DNA of 64,000 nt from Trichuris trichiura. Its lineage: Eukaryota > Nematoda > Enoplea > Trichinellida > Trichuridae. How positions within the stretch are numbered: position 1 is the first letter of the stretch; each line of letters begins with the position of its first letter. The notes under the pieces were generated by a model that saw only the letters and a program-made list of their open reading frames with translations, ran no database searches and had not been told where the DNA came from. The position numbers were made by a program, and so were the translations under genes. The DNA is taken from assembly GCA_037903355.1 (NCBI GenBank), contig JBAJFE010000038.1:2232001-2296000 (forward strand), given 5' to 3'. Below are positions 11,540 through 23,758 of the stretch, one piece after another.

Positions 11540-12483
11540 GTGAGAATTCAGTTGAAAAATTTGCATTGATCAACGTTGTTAAAATAGTATTGCTTATATT
11601 GTTAGTTTTCACCATCTCATTGTTTTACGGGAAGAAAAACGTTCACGAAGCATTATAAATATTTTAAGCGTTATGCACTAATTTGGGCAAACTATGCCAT
11701 TCAATTGCTCTATTCTTCATTTACAAGTAAATATTCAACTTCCGCAGCAATGGGCGTTTATCAAACGAGTTTCACTCCCTATTTCAATCAGCTAAACAAT
11801 TTCCTTGTTAATTGTTGATTTTGGTTGTTTATGCAATATTATTTTGTATTATTTTATATTGTATTAACATTTTTACCGTAGTTATTTTCGTTCGTATGCT
11901 GTCCTCTTTTACTTACCTAACTTCATTCCATTCCATTTCGTCTCCTGAAATAAACTCTTCTACTCCATTTCGTTATAATACATAAACAGTTCCCAGTATC
12001 AACAAAGCCAGACAGCGCGTCACCTGTTAAGATTTCAAAATTACAATTATTATAAAGACGGGACCACACGCACGGTGAACGCTTCAAAATTTTAGCAAGA
12101 ATAAAAATGGGTTAAAAGTAACTAATGCGTTTGAGCATCTTTGAGCCTAATAGGACCCTGATGCCGAAAGACTACCGGGAGGCAAAACGAAGAAGTCTCT
12201 AGTGGCGGAAACAGATGAATGAAACATCTGAACGACGTTCTTGACTTGCATCGTGGAACAAGCACGGTCAGAGTTATAGTGCCTAAATGTTTTCAAACCT
12301 AGTTTGGGTGTAATCGATTACGCCGAAATCACCATAAATAAATTTTACCTGCTTTAAACCATGCACGCATGGAATTGTAACCTGCGCGTTCTTATTGCTT
12401 TGTAGTACTGGTTTTTTACAAAGAACACGGAGATTGATGCGGCTCACATAGTTGTGTAGCGTCCTAGGAGTGACTGTATAAAC
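11540..12483. other. 3' flank of the RhoGAP gene
   Basis: AT-rich, with TATTTTA/ATATTG runs around 11,820-11,880 and an AATAAA near 11,949. No exon or repeat recognised apart from the target duplication of the next element. Confidence 0.5.
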
Positions 12484-12936
12484 CAGCCATTCTCAACGTG
12501 GGACCTGGGGCCCCCAGGGGGGCCGAGAGAGTGTCAGGGGGAGGGCAGGAGGCCGTCGAGGGGGGCTGAGAATCGTTATTGGAACAAGCGTAGCTCGGTA
12601 GATCAGAAAGGTGAGAATTTATGCCAATCCTCTATAGAAGATTGGTTAACCGTTAGCAACATTCCTCTTTAGAGAATTGGCACAAATTCTCACTCGACTC
12701 GACGAAATGGTTCCATTGTTAGTTTCAAAGAACCCCAAGTGCTCTTTTCAAATGATTTGACGACTGTATATTCGCATTGTATCAGTGCATTAACTTGATC
12801 CTAGGAGGTTGCCATTGAAAGCTGATTGGCTGCTATACAAAAAACGCAAAAATTAATCGACCAATAGGAAAAGGGGGCCTGGCACCTAAGGACACCTTCC
12901 AAGGGGGCCTAGCGCCGAAAAGGTTGAGAATGGCTG
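12484..12936. mobile_element. hAT-type non-autonomous element (453 bp)
   Basis: Ends are CAGCCATTCTCAACGTGG and ...AAAAGGTTGAGAATGGCTG, nearly perfect inverted repeats with the CTCAACC terminal motif of hAT elements. A perfect 8-bp target duplication GTATAAAC occurs at 12476-12483 and 12937-12944. Interior is G-rich at both ends and includes a secondary hairpin around 12,610-12,705 (GTGAGAATTTATGCCAAT paired with its imperfect complement). Confidence 0.85.
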
Positions 12937-13149
12937 GTATAAACGACCTAGCAAGATATGCGAAGCGTGTATGCAGTTCCATTGCTAGAAATGTGGACTA
13001 ATGAAAACCGAAGGGGGCTCACGTTGAATCACGGTTCAAGGTGACGCGCGAGGGGCTAGGTAGTTACCACTTGTCCATCGTTATTTGACTACGGTCCACG
13101 CGTTTTTTGCCATGCGCAATGGCTTAGACTCATAAAGTTACCGTGGTTC

Positions 13150-15705
13150 TGCGACTTTAGCGCGACTTTCAAGCGTAAGCATGGAACACTTCGACTACTA
13201 GTCAGCAAGGGCAGGCTCAAAATCCTGATAGGACTAGACTGGTTCCGAACACTTGGATTGAACATTTCGAGGGCTAATCTAGTTACGGAAAGCAGTGCTC
13301 TTGAGGACTCCTTCGAGGAGTTCCGGGATATCTTCTCACAACCGCTGGAAAGCTATACGAGTCCAGAAGTCGCTTTGCCACTTGGCCCTAACGTTCCGTC
13401 GAAACATTTAAGGCGAGAAATGCTCCAGTAGCTATCCGTCCACGCATCGAAGACGAGATCGACCGACTGCTAAAAGAAGGCGTCATTGAGCCTATCAGCA
13501 ATCTGAAGTGGTCTACGCTGATTGTTCCTGTCATCAACTCGAACGGCGCAATTCGACTTTGCGGCGATTACAAAGTTACGACCAACACTGCCCTGCGAGA
13601 CAATTCATATCCTATCCCAGCAGTTAATAATCTATAGTCTAACTTGGCAGGAGGACAAGTTTTCGCAAAAATAGACATGGCACAGGCTTACCTACAGTTA
13701 ATCGTGGGCAACAGTTCAGCTGAAGCCCAGATGAGCATCACGCATCATGGGGCATTCAAGATCAAACGTTTGCAGTTTGGGGTGAGCATCGCTCTGAGAA
13801 TTTTTCAGCAGGTTATGGATGAAGCACTCAATAGTGTTCCAGGAGTCACTCCATATTTTGACGAAATCTCCATCAGGGCTGCCCCATCCCAACAACTAGC
13901 ATGCAGACCGAAACAGGTCCTCCAAATGTTTCGAAAGCTGGGTTTCAGAGCCAAGAAGGAAAAATGCCTATTTGAAATCAAGACAGTTGACTTCCTGGGC
14001 TAAAGGATCAATACATCTAGTATTCAACCGTCAGCATCAAAGCTCGAAGCAATTCACACGGCACCAGCACCTAAAAATCAACGGGAACTCTAGGCTTTTC
14101 TATGTCTCCTGAATTTTTACAACAGTTTTTTAGGGGCAGAGCCGCTTCACCATCTCCTGGATAAGACGGCAAAGTGGAAATGGACTAATGTGCATGAAGA
14201 AATTTTCCAGGCAGCAAAGAAGCTACTCACTTCAGAAAGTGTTCTAGCCCCATTCGACAACTCGTTATCAACTACCTTCACTTGTGACGCACCACCTTAC
14301 GGATTAAGAGTTGTCTTGAGCAAAAGGAAGGCAAATGGTCAGGAGATTGCTGTCGCTTTTGCATTGCTGTACTCTTACAATGAGAGAACGCAACTGTGCA
14401 CAGATAGACAAGGAAGCTCTAGCAGTAGTGACAGGAGTAAAGAGGTTCCAACACTTCTTTTGTGGCCGAAAATTCATACTGATAACGAATCACCAACCGC
14501 TTCTTGGAATTTTCACCACCGACAAACTAGCGCCAGAAATCCTTTCACCAAGTAAGTTGAGATGGTCCATCTTTTTGCAAGCTTACGAATTCAACTTGGT
14601 GTACAAGCCATCATCAGAAATCTTTAACACTGATGCGCTAAGCAGGCTGTCTCAAAAGCCGCTTGAGATTGAGGTACCAGGTTTTTCAGAGGTACTTTTC
14701 TTTGAAGAATTACCGGCGTCTCCACTTACGGCATCCAACATTTCTAGGATGACTCTGCATGATCCTGTGTTAAGCCATGTACTAAACTGGGTATAGAAAG
14801 CATGGCTAACTAAGATTGACAAAGCTTTTCAGTCATTCACTAACAAGAAAAACAAACTTTCAGTTCATAAGAATTGTCTCCTTTCAGGAAACAAAGTCGT
14901 TATTCCACGACAAAGGCAACAGCAAGTCCTAGAAAAAAGACATCTAAACCACCCAGGAATCGTTAGGATGAAAAGTGTGGCACGATGCTATGTCTGGTGG
15001 CCAAACATTAATGCAGGCGTTGAAGTGTGCCTATTCAAATGTTTTACCTGTCAGACGACCACCGTTCTCTCCTAAATGCCCCATTTCATCATTGGGAGGT
15101 CCCACAAAACCCATGGTCGAGACTGCATGTCAACTTCGTCGGACCCTTTGAGGGCGAAAGATTTCTCATAATTGTGGACGCTTATTCTAAATGGTTAGGA
15201 GCTAAAAGGACAAAGTCTACTACTGCTGAGAACACTATTATTCAACTGCGGGAAGTATTCACTATTCATGAAATCCCAGATTCCATAGTTTCAGACAACG
15301 GAGCACAGTTTACCTCTGAAGAATTCCAGTTGTTCTGTAGAGGTAATCTCATTAAATCCATCCTAGTGTCACCGCACCTCCCACAAGGCAACGGTCATGC
15401 TGAACGCATGGTCCAGACCGTTAAGGATTTGTTGAAACGAATCATTTATGGTAACTGGCATACAAGACTACGCAGTTTCCTACTGACGAACTTTTTGACT
15501 CCATCAGTTGTTAGTGGTTTGAGCCCAGCAGAGCTACTGATAAGACGAAGACTGGAGACGTTTTCAGACATACTTCACCTAGATACTTGGAAAGAAAGCC
15601 AACTTAAGCAGGATGCTGCTAGGGCCATGACCAGCAGGTACTCAAAAACTTTCCAAGCATGAGATCTTGTGTTCATGAGGAGTTACGATTCAGCTTTCGC
15701 TTGGA
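13150..15705 (+). pseudogene. Decayed Ty3/gypsy retrotransposon pol (protease-RT-RNase H-integrase)
   Basis: Order of domains in several frames: end of an aspartic protease (KILIGLDWFRTLGL, near 13,220), reverse transcriptase (LCGDYKV, then VFAKIDMAQAYLQL and the active-site strand VTPYFDEI, 13,550-14,000), RNase H (KEALAVVTGVKRFQHFF, then TNHQPLLGIF and DALSRL, 14,190-14,660), the integrase HHCC finger (RHLNHPG...KCFTC, about 14,940-15,050) and the integrase core (HVNFVGPF, VSDNGAQF, GNGHAERMVQT, 15,120-15,660). At least four frameshifts or stops separate the pieces. The RT active site reads FDE where FDD or LDD is expected and the first integrase aspartate is asparagine. No gag and no LTR pair could be found, so the ends are approximate. 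The sequence type resembles the gypsy/mag-like families often annotated as K02A2.6-like. Confidence 0.88.
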
Positions 15706-17090
15706 CTTCAGCCAAAGTAACTGCCCAAACAGGGCCTGTTTCATATTAAGCAATTACAGTGGACGAAAGAAAAGTTCATTGACACGTGGATCAAACGAAA
15801 AACGAATCACACTGTATTCTAAGTGCCGTGCCTACTGCAAGTGTTCCTTCTGAAGACAGCGGGCCATCCATGGCAGAGAATACTTTTCGCGCAGAAAAGA
15901 GAAGAATTCGCCAGTTTATCTCGACAGCTATCTCTGATAGCGAAATGAGGTGTTGCGTATTTGAAAATACTGACGCCTTAATTCCTGGTACGCTTATTTC
16001 CCACACCACTTCACAGCTGCGTTAATTGGTGTGGGAAATGTGCATATCAGAAATTAAGGCGGCGGTATCTTCAAATACACAACAGAATCGACAGCGGCAA
16101 GCCAAATTTGGCAGAGCAGAGACAGAAGGCCAAGGAATCCAAGGAGCGGCGGTGGATGAGAAAACAGGGGTGACGCAAATGGATTGAATCAAGCCGAATA
16201 AGTTTAACGCCAGAAAATCAATAGGAATGAACTGGCAAGGTTTGGACAAACGGCGCATGCATTCAGGCAGTGAAGCAATGATCATAACTCCAGCGCAGTG
16301 AGTTAGCAGAGTTGGACGAATGGTCTCAAACCAACGGCAGTGAACTGATAGAGATGGACCAAGGGGGTTGAACATCGAACTAAAGGAGTTGAGCGGTGGA
16401 ATATTAACAAAGAGAAATCATGCATTTGCATTTGGAAAACGATGGCGAATCACAGTTAAGGTATAAATGAGGGGACCGTAAGCTGTTGTATAGAGACGTA
16501 CATCAGCAGTTCGTGGCGAAATACAACCGTTCACTATCTGCCAGATGCGGTACAGCAACGTGAACACTGTGGCAAGGCACCACGGCAAGGAGATCGCTGA
16601 TAAAGTTACTTTCACCCAAAAGTGACTGCTGTTGTACGAAGCATTGCAATCTCTCCGTTTAATTTTCTTAAACTGCTACAGCAAGAAATGTTTTCATATT
16701 TTTTCGTAACAGTGTGCACATATATATGAGAACACAGCACCATTCACTTTAGGAGAAGTCTTTGGTTTCTTCCTTGTTTAAAATGAGGCAATAATAATTA
16801 CGTCGTCGGAAATGCTTGGATCTCCTCAGCCAGTACACAAAACAAGGGTGAAGCAAAAATAGTTGGTAACTGGCAACGCAACAGAGCAAGGAACCGTTTC
16901 GAACAGGGCACAGACAGAGATAAAAGGAAAGCAGAATAGGAATGAGTAACGCTCTTCTAATCGCAGAGCACGATATGCTAATTCTTATGGGACAATGATA
17001 AAAAACCCTCACGCAGCCTTTCGATTTGTTGTGACACGCAGTGATTTATGAACGTATGTTCAGTGTTAGTTCTCTTAGGTTGATGACAGA
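15706..17090. other. Flank of the gypsy remnant with one hairpin
   Basis: Holds the 134-bp hairpin listed separately. The remainder (16,085-17,090) is moderately purine-rich with no recognised coding sequence; it may include uncharacterised LTR or UTR sequence of the gypsy element. Confidence 0.4.
15951..16084. repeat. Imperfect foldback repeat
   Basis: Left arm 15951-16012 and right arm 16023-16084 are about 62 nt each and complementary with scattered mismatches (TTTCCCACACCA pairs with TGGTGTGGGAAA; GCCTTAATT with AATTAAGGC). Loop about 10 nt. Unrelated in sequence to the PLE-type palindromes. Confidence 0.75.
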
Positions 17091-17094
17091 ACCT

Positions 17095-17425
17095 TGAAAA
17101 TCAAAATTTTGGTAGACCAAAATCCTGATAAATCGAAGTGCTGGACGGGTCAAAAATGCACTGTAAAGTTTGGCTTTCCAGCAGTCGTGTATTGGCATTT
17201 TCTAGATAAAGAATATATTTGGGTGGAGGTGTTATCATACAGGTCTTGTTTTTCGGATTACCATCTTTGAGCAAGGCCAGTATAACAGCAACTCTACTCA
17301 AATACATTCCTTATTCGGAAGGTGCCAATGCACGACTGCCTCAGGGCCAAACCTTACACTGCATTTTCGACTTATTCGGGATTTTGATCTATCAACATTT
17401 TGACTCACCAGGATTTTGACCGCTA
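17095..17425. repeat. Foldback element of about 330 bp
   Basis: Arms 17095-17235 and 17299-17425 are imperfect inverted copies (GGATTTTGATCTATC against GATAAATC...; CACGACTGC against GCAGTCGTG), separated by about 60 bp. Both arms contain reiterated AAAATCCTG/CAGGATTTT motifs at their outer ends. Flanking duplication not clear. Probably a decayed foldback-type MITE. Confidence 0.6.
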
Positions 17426-17860
17426 TCGAATTCTTCTATATGATCACTTCAACATGATAATCCCAGTCAGACGCATTCAGCTTATTTCTGAAACTTTCTT
17501 TACAACTTGACTTACTGAGAGAGCTTTAGGACAGAATAGAAAGCTCTTCTTCGCTCCACCGTTTTACAGGAAGAGAATAATCAATGCCTACAACATTGGA
17601 TGCTGCCATGTTGTCACTAGCCATGGTGCTGAAGCGGCCTAACTTTGTTTAACCATGCAGATCTGACGGGATACGGTGCGTTCAACGTAGTGTGATCATT
17701 GGCGTCCATTACACCATTTGAGTGGTGTATAGGACATGCAGCATTAAAGCTGAAACGGCAGGCAAATTGTAGAAATAAAAGTACAGCGGTTCATTGATAC
17801 TGGCTTAGGATGCATGCTGTGTCAAACTGCAAATATTCATTTGTACATGAGTGTCTAGAG

Positions 17861-18346
17861 CAGTTTCTCAAAATCAAGGTCACTAGGGCCCCCCTGTGAA
17901 CGTTTCTGAGCGTTTGGACCCCCCCCCCCCAATTCTGATTAGTCTATTTTGAGCACGCTGATTGGCTGGATGGGAGGACTGAGGGTAGCCGGGACGTCCT
18001 AATGTAGGTGATCCACACAAAGTTCTGTGGGGAAAACGTTTCCTGGGTTGTGTGTCGAGCATTTACTTTCTCACCTCTGAGCCCGCTCCCCTGGTCCTCT
18101 CTTCCAATCAATCAGAATTGCAGGGCGCAACCACATGCAGCTTTCACTTAGGCAGCAGGCACAATATCTGACCCGCAGGCCATACCTTCCTATGTACCTC
18201 AGCACGATGGCCTAGGTGGGGGATGTGCCCCCTACAGCTCAAAAGGGCCCCCCCCCCCCAAGGGCCTCGTTGGCGATTTGAGCCCTCCCCCCTGGACTTC
18301 GAAAGGGCCCCCTGGTGGAGCACATGCCCCACCGTGAGAATTACTG
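17861..18346. mobile_element. hAT-type non-autonomous element, deletion derivative of the 49.9-52.6 kb hAT
   Basis: Ends CAGTTTCTCAAAATC and GTGAGAATTACTG; target duplication GTCTAGAG (17853-17860) and GTCTAGAA (18347-18354), 7 of 8. In reverse complement its two ends match the two ends of the larger hAT: the GGGGCATGTGCTCCACC end corresponds to 49,895-49,960, and the CGCTCAGAAACGTTCACAGG end to 52,588-52,610. It lacks any transposase sequence. Confidence 0.85.
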
Positions 18347-18354
18347 GTCTAGAA

Positions 18355-21300
18355 CTTCCTCAGCGTTTACCTGCAGAGTGCGCAACCCACTTTTAGAATC
18401 CGTTTCAGGTGAGGCCGGATACCTTGGTGAATGTAGTCAGTCAGACAGAATCCATGTTTGATAATGTCGCTATTTAGCAAAGAAATGAAGCTTTTCAGGG
18501 ATTTCTTCGTACGAGAGATGAAGTTCTCACTTCGCAGACAATATCTTTCCTTGTTGTCGTCTGGTTACAGAGTGCAGCGATGAGCACAGTTCGTTTGCCA
18601 TGCATTGGAAGGGTATTCTTCAGTTTTTTCATTGTGATTCACAGAAGACACTCACAGATAGATGCATTCAGTGGATTTCGAAATATGTCCAGACATATTC
18701 ACTTACATAAGGAATTCGAAGAAGAAACTGAAAGCATTGCTATTGTTCCTGTCAAGGAGCATCAGTCTTTTCTGTCTTGTAACGTTTGTGCCTGACATTT
18801 TGCCATCTACGGCAGTGTTCTCCCTGTCATGTCACAGCATTGTGATGATTAATAAGAATAGCTGCTGATGGTCAGTGACGGCGCAGCGTAAGTGGTCATT
18901 ATTTTAAGATGACTTTGGTGTTCCGTTTAGACTGAGCTTCTGACTGTAGGACGCCTTTAGCAAAGTGAATGTATGCAGTCTTAATTCTTCTACTTTCTAA
19001 TTCACGTGGAAGACCAACGACCAGAATCTCTGTTTTGCTTGGTTATGTTATGGATTGGCACCCTGCAAATACTGTTGATGAGTTTTCTGTTCGTGGAGAA
19101 AAACAGTAAGTCCACATTCTGGGTGTGATCGTTACAAAAATTTCAGAAGACTGTTAGACGAACAACCGCAAATGATGACTGCTCTAATTTCAGGTTACAA
19201 CACAGTAATGAATTACTGTACTGGCGAAAAGCGGATTAGATATTATGGAAGCACCTGAAACAGAACGTTGCGTCTTACCTTCAGTAACTTTTAGCTGACC
19301 GCGTCGTTATGAACAAATGGTCACCTGAATTGATGCAAGTTCATCGAAGCGCAATGCAACGTTATTGGTTCAGTTTTTGTGAAATGCTTGTTCACTATGC
19401 TTGAGAGCGTGACAGTTTTTTGCTGCCTTGGATAGAATTTGTGTTAGGTAGAAATAAGACATGGGCATGTCATAGACAATTGTAAAGAAAAAATAGTGCT
19501 TTATGCATGTTGCCGGTCGAGAGTGCGCTGGTTCTAAGATTGGGCAACAAAGTTACTGCCACCCCGCTTAGCGAGAGCGAGATCAGACAGAGTCGAGAAA
19601 AAAGGTGACGCTTTATTGCAACCGAAAGAAGGCCGTAACTTCCGACCACCCAAAACGAGCGCGCGGCCAACAATGAAAGCAGATCGCGAAGGGTGGTAGC
19701 GTTCGCGTATAGGGGTGACGCACAGATGAAAAAATAGCGTGGGTGCGCCCTTTCAACCTGTCATGTTCGAACGAACAGGAAAACTAGTCGGCAACAATGC
19801 ACTCCTCTTATTGTGACGGTGACTTTGATGACTCTTATGCAGTGATGAAACTTGCAATTAGTCATAGCAGTGAGGAATTAAGAATGCCTCACAGTGGTAA
19901 CTCAATGAACTTTTTCAAAGTTCATTTATTTCTCTCGTGGGTAACCCTCTGTATTCCTCAACAAGCTTGCACATATCATGAAAATTTTTAAATCATGTAA
20001 TCTTTTGCCAAAATCAAGAATGCTGTCCTATATTTATGCTCATGTCTGAGAAATTAACTTTTAAGACATTTTGGTTATATGAATTGTTCTTTTCAAAGAC
20101 TTGAATAAGTACAAGTTATTGCTGCATCTCTTTTGCATGAAAATGAAATGAACTTTTCCAATTTTTAGACTTCTTGCTGCATATTTGTGTACCAGAATAG
20201 CGCTTCAGAATTTTTCTTCTTTAAAACATATGCAAACATATATTCTAATTTGTAATTGCTGTGAAGGAAGAACAGTTGCTTAAACATCTATCCTCGTATT
20301 ACGATTTCAAAATGAGCGATGGGCTATGGCTTCATGCGTTCTGGGTCTGCCAACGCTTCTAGTTAAGAGTTAAGATGAGTGGGCATTTTTCATGTCCACG
20401 AAGGACAAGAAAGAGAAGTTGTGAGGGTTGACATAAAAAAACAGAGCGTGTGCAAGGCCGGCTTGACGCGCACGCACAACCAATGATAAGTTATTTTACG
20501 GGTATGCCAGAGCTGCCTATTGCCAGGACGTTGGAAAAACTAATCCGTTGTTTTCCACAGCAGTTTCAACTGATATTTTTCATTCATGTGTTGGTGGAAA
20601 TATCTTATATGCTGTTAGCGAGTTCATAAATTAGCATTACTAAATGTGACTGCTGAGGTTCACCAAGGTTACCGAATATTTGTTATTGTAGTGGAACAGT
20701 GCAACCGTCCATGAGAACAGCACTGCCAATATTCTTGCTTAACGAAACCCATTTCTGAACTCCATTCGCAATTTCAACAATCAATACTGCTGTCTGTTCT
20801 TACCTGCAGCGTTCTTCTCAGAAAAGTAAAAAGATAGGGTCAGTTTGTCGACCACAGAGTTACGCCATAGTTGAAATTTCTGATTTCTGTTCTCTTAAAA
20901 AAGGACTTGAAATATTAGCATTACTGCCTGTAATATTTTCTGTATCCGTGATAGTACCATTGGCTGACTTTTAACTTACTGCGTTACGCGTATTATATAG
21001 TGAAAAGTATGTCCTAATAGGCGTAATTAGGCACTCACTAGCATACAATGTCTACAAGTGGGACAGCAAACCCATGAATACTTAGATGCCACTCTACCGC
21101 AAGCAGTTTCTGATTTTCGAGATAACTGTATCCTACTCATTCATCTAGTTCATTTACGTGTACGATATCTTCCATTATCATACTTTATTTTATTTTAACG
21201 TCTTGCCTTCGTAATCATATCTGGCTTTAACATGGAACAATAAAATAGGGCAACATTTTTAACCAATGTTTAGTGCGATAGGTAAACGCATACGAAAGTA

Positions 21301-22339
21301 GCACTGCTATCGGCGTGCGCGTGTGTGTTAAAACGAACTAGCATTTTCAAATTCAAGTTGCAATAACATTAATATATTTATAATATTAATGCAAGGGAAC
21401 AGAATTATCCATGCATGTTTTTATTTCCAGTCGGTCTAATTACGGCAGCTGCGCCTGAATGGGAGCGTTCTACCTTGCTAAATCTAGCGAACGACCGCAC
21501 ATTCAAATCCCTTCCTAACAAAGGTAATATTATCTTCAAAGAGGCAGTTTCCTTTAAAGAAGCAAAGGGCTTCCTATAACTAAGAGCAATTATTTGCAAG
21601 AGCAAATAATGTGAAACTTTGTGTCTTCGTACTTTGGTTTCTTACTGGACCGGCGGGCGTTTGACAAGTGAATTCTTTTTTGATAACTACTCGTGGGCAA
21701 TTGATTTTTAATTGTTACTATGGTTTACGGGAACAAGTCTTGTGAGAATAATTTTTCAATGTAACCACATGGGAATCTCTGAACTTTCATTAGTTGACTA
21801 TGAAAATTAATCCCATGATAGTCAAGAGCGTAGCATTCAAAGCTTCTTCAAAGTTAGGATTGCTGCGACATAATGCATGAAAGTCGAACGCAAGTTTCTA
21901 CAGTCATGGAGTCAAAGTAAGCTCAAGCATCTTTTCCTTTCTTAGTTTACATTGAAGTGACTTGACTTAGAACTAGCGAATCTGTGTAATAATCATGTTG
22001 AAGTTCATGTAATGACTTGTGCAATACAAATGTGCTTATAAGAGGCATTCTTGTTACTGATCCAGTCTTCGGTAAATTTTTTCATTTCAGATAACTTAAT
22101 TCTTAAGCAAATAAAAGTGTTTAAGGCATGGCTTAACATAAAATAAAGTGCAAACCAATAAATAACTGTCCGTTTGGTTTTAAATGAAATCCTGGTGCTC
22201 CTGGCATACTATAAAGTTTTTATGAATTTCTAACATCTTTTAGCTTTAATCACTCTATTGACTGAATCAATGTCACCTGGTTAAAATGTTCAGTAATTGA
22301 GTGATTTATATATTTTTCTGTCTTGTTTACATTTGCAGT
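18355..22339. other. Long intergenic stretch
   Basis: About 4 kb of AT-rich DNA without recognised genes. 19,480-19,770 is distinctly GC-richer (GAGCGCGCGGCC, GCGAAGGGTGG) and might be a fragment of an unrecognised element, like the GC-rich patches at 23.1 and 47.8 kb. Confidence 0.4.
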
Positions 22340-22352
22340 ATATGGCAGTGTT

Positions 22353-22571
22353 TCGAAAGACGGGGTGTCTTTTAACAGGCTTGAGTCGTTCCACAGTTGG
22401 TCTTCTGGTTCACGGGTTTGGCCTGTTTGATGTATCTGTAAATAAACTTCAAAGTTTATTTACAAATACATCAAACTTCAAAGTTTATTTACAAATACAT
22501 CAAACAGTTTTTCCCCGGAAGTTTATTCACAGATACATCAAACAGACCAAACCCGTGAACCAGAAGACCAA
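22353..22571. repeat. Palindromic element, family B, with 13-bp target duplication
   Basis: Outer arms are inverted copies: TCGAAAGACGGGGTGTCTTT... and TTGGTCTTCTGGTTCACGGG read out again in reverse before 22,571. Flanked by the perfect direct repeat ATATGGCAGTGTT at 22340-22352 and 22572-22584. The centre is shortened: a 26-bp tract (AAACTTCAAAGTTTATTTAC) is repeated and the core with GAAA is missing. Confidence 0.85.
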
Positions 22572-22584
22572 ATATGGCAGTGTT

Positions 22585-23700
22585 AGTTTATATTCGTTTA
22601 TTTCGCCGACAGTAGTTCACATTGATTGCTGATAGTGAACCCACTTGACCATCTGCATTATCCATAAGAAAGTTGTTGATTAAGAGCAGGCTAGGATTTT
22701 TGATCAGATGACTTCGAAGTACATCAAAATTAAGTCATGTTATATTGTAATGCTCACATTTCATCCAAGTTTGCTTTATTACTGGTATTCACTTTACAAA
22801 ACAGGTCGTCTTGCTTTTAATGCCACTCAAATCTTTTCTGTTGTTGCACGCCTTTGTTCTATGTTACTTCATGAATTTAAGCTAATTATTGCTATTAACG
22901 TATAATTTCATAATGTTAGGACGAATAAGTGCAAGTTCTTGTGCGAATATTTCATTTTCACTTGAATACAACCCTCAGGACCAACTTTCTTTTGTGCCCA
23001 GAGTCATGAAGAAATAAGGGCGCTTTATGGAAAAAAAACATTAATGTCTAATGAAGTCAATGTGCGCTCCAAACGGTTGCCAATGAACGGTCGTAGAGCT
23101 TTACTGTCGATGAGAACAACGGTACAGAAATGTCCGTAGCAAAGTTGGGGAAAGCCGGAATGCCTCGTGCTCTGAGCGGCGCGCTTATATACCCTTCCCT
23201 AACCTGCGCGTTGGTCACATGACGGGCACAGGTCAGGGATCAGCGGTCGTCAGGAGATTTGGCCATCAGCCGGCGCGGGTGTTCAGCGACGTCGCAAATA
23301 TGTACGTTCTCGCCTAGGAAAAACGCCCTTCGCAAGCAGGTCGCGCCCGCTTTGGGGTCGTGGACGTGCGCAGCCACCGGGACAGTTATCAAATGCCCGT
23401 CACAAAAAGTTGCATTTGCGAAGGTGTGACCATCTTATTTGGCTAACGAAGTTTACAATTTATGCACCTATTAACTCAAGTTGTCCAGAAAAGCTGCGTA
23501 GATTACTTAGGCCCGTGTGATGACTTTGAATTGAACTGAATCGATGAGTCTTTTTCATTCGAATTGATCTTTGTCTGCATTTGGGTTCCTTTTTACAATG
23601 GTTCAGACGAACTCGTTGTCAGATAAAGGAATCATAAATAGAAAGCATTACTTACTCATTTTTCGGCTAATGACTGAGCTGAAAAAATGCTTCTCAAGCG
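22585..23700. other. Intergenic, with a GC-rich patch upstream of the PLE
   Basis: 23,090-23,410 is GC-rich, unlike its surroundings (GAGCGGCGCGCTTATATACCC, with a TATA-like segment, then GGTCGCGCCCGC). No coding frame recognised. It could be a promoter-bearing fragment of another element. Confidence 0.4.
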
Positions 23701-23758
23701 CACTCAACGATTTCAACCGTAGGACCTCTATTTCTCATCACATCAGCCACGATCGGTA

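Noticed and set aside
14190..14555. Second frame overlapping the gypsy RNase H region
   Set aside because: Its first half is genuine pol, but after about 14,390 it is out of frame with the RNase H continuation at 14335-14796; it reflects a frameshift, not a separate gene.
17101..17419. Two similar frames on opposite strands
   Set aside because: They are the two arms of the 17.1 kb foldback element, without protein features.
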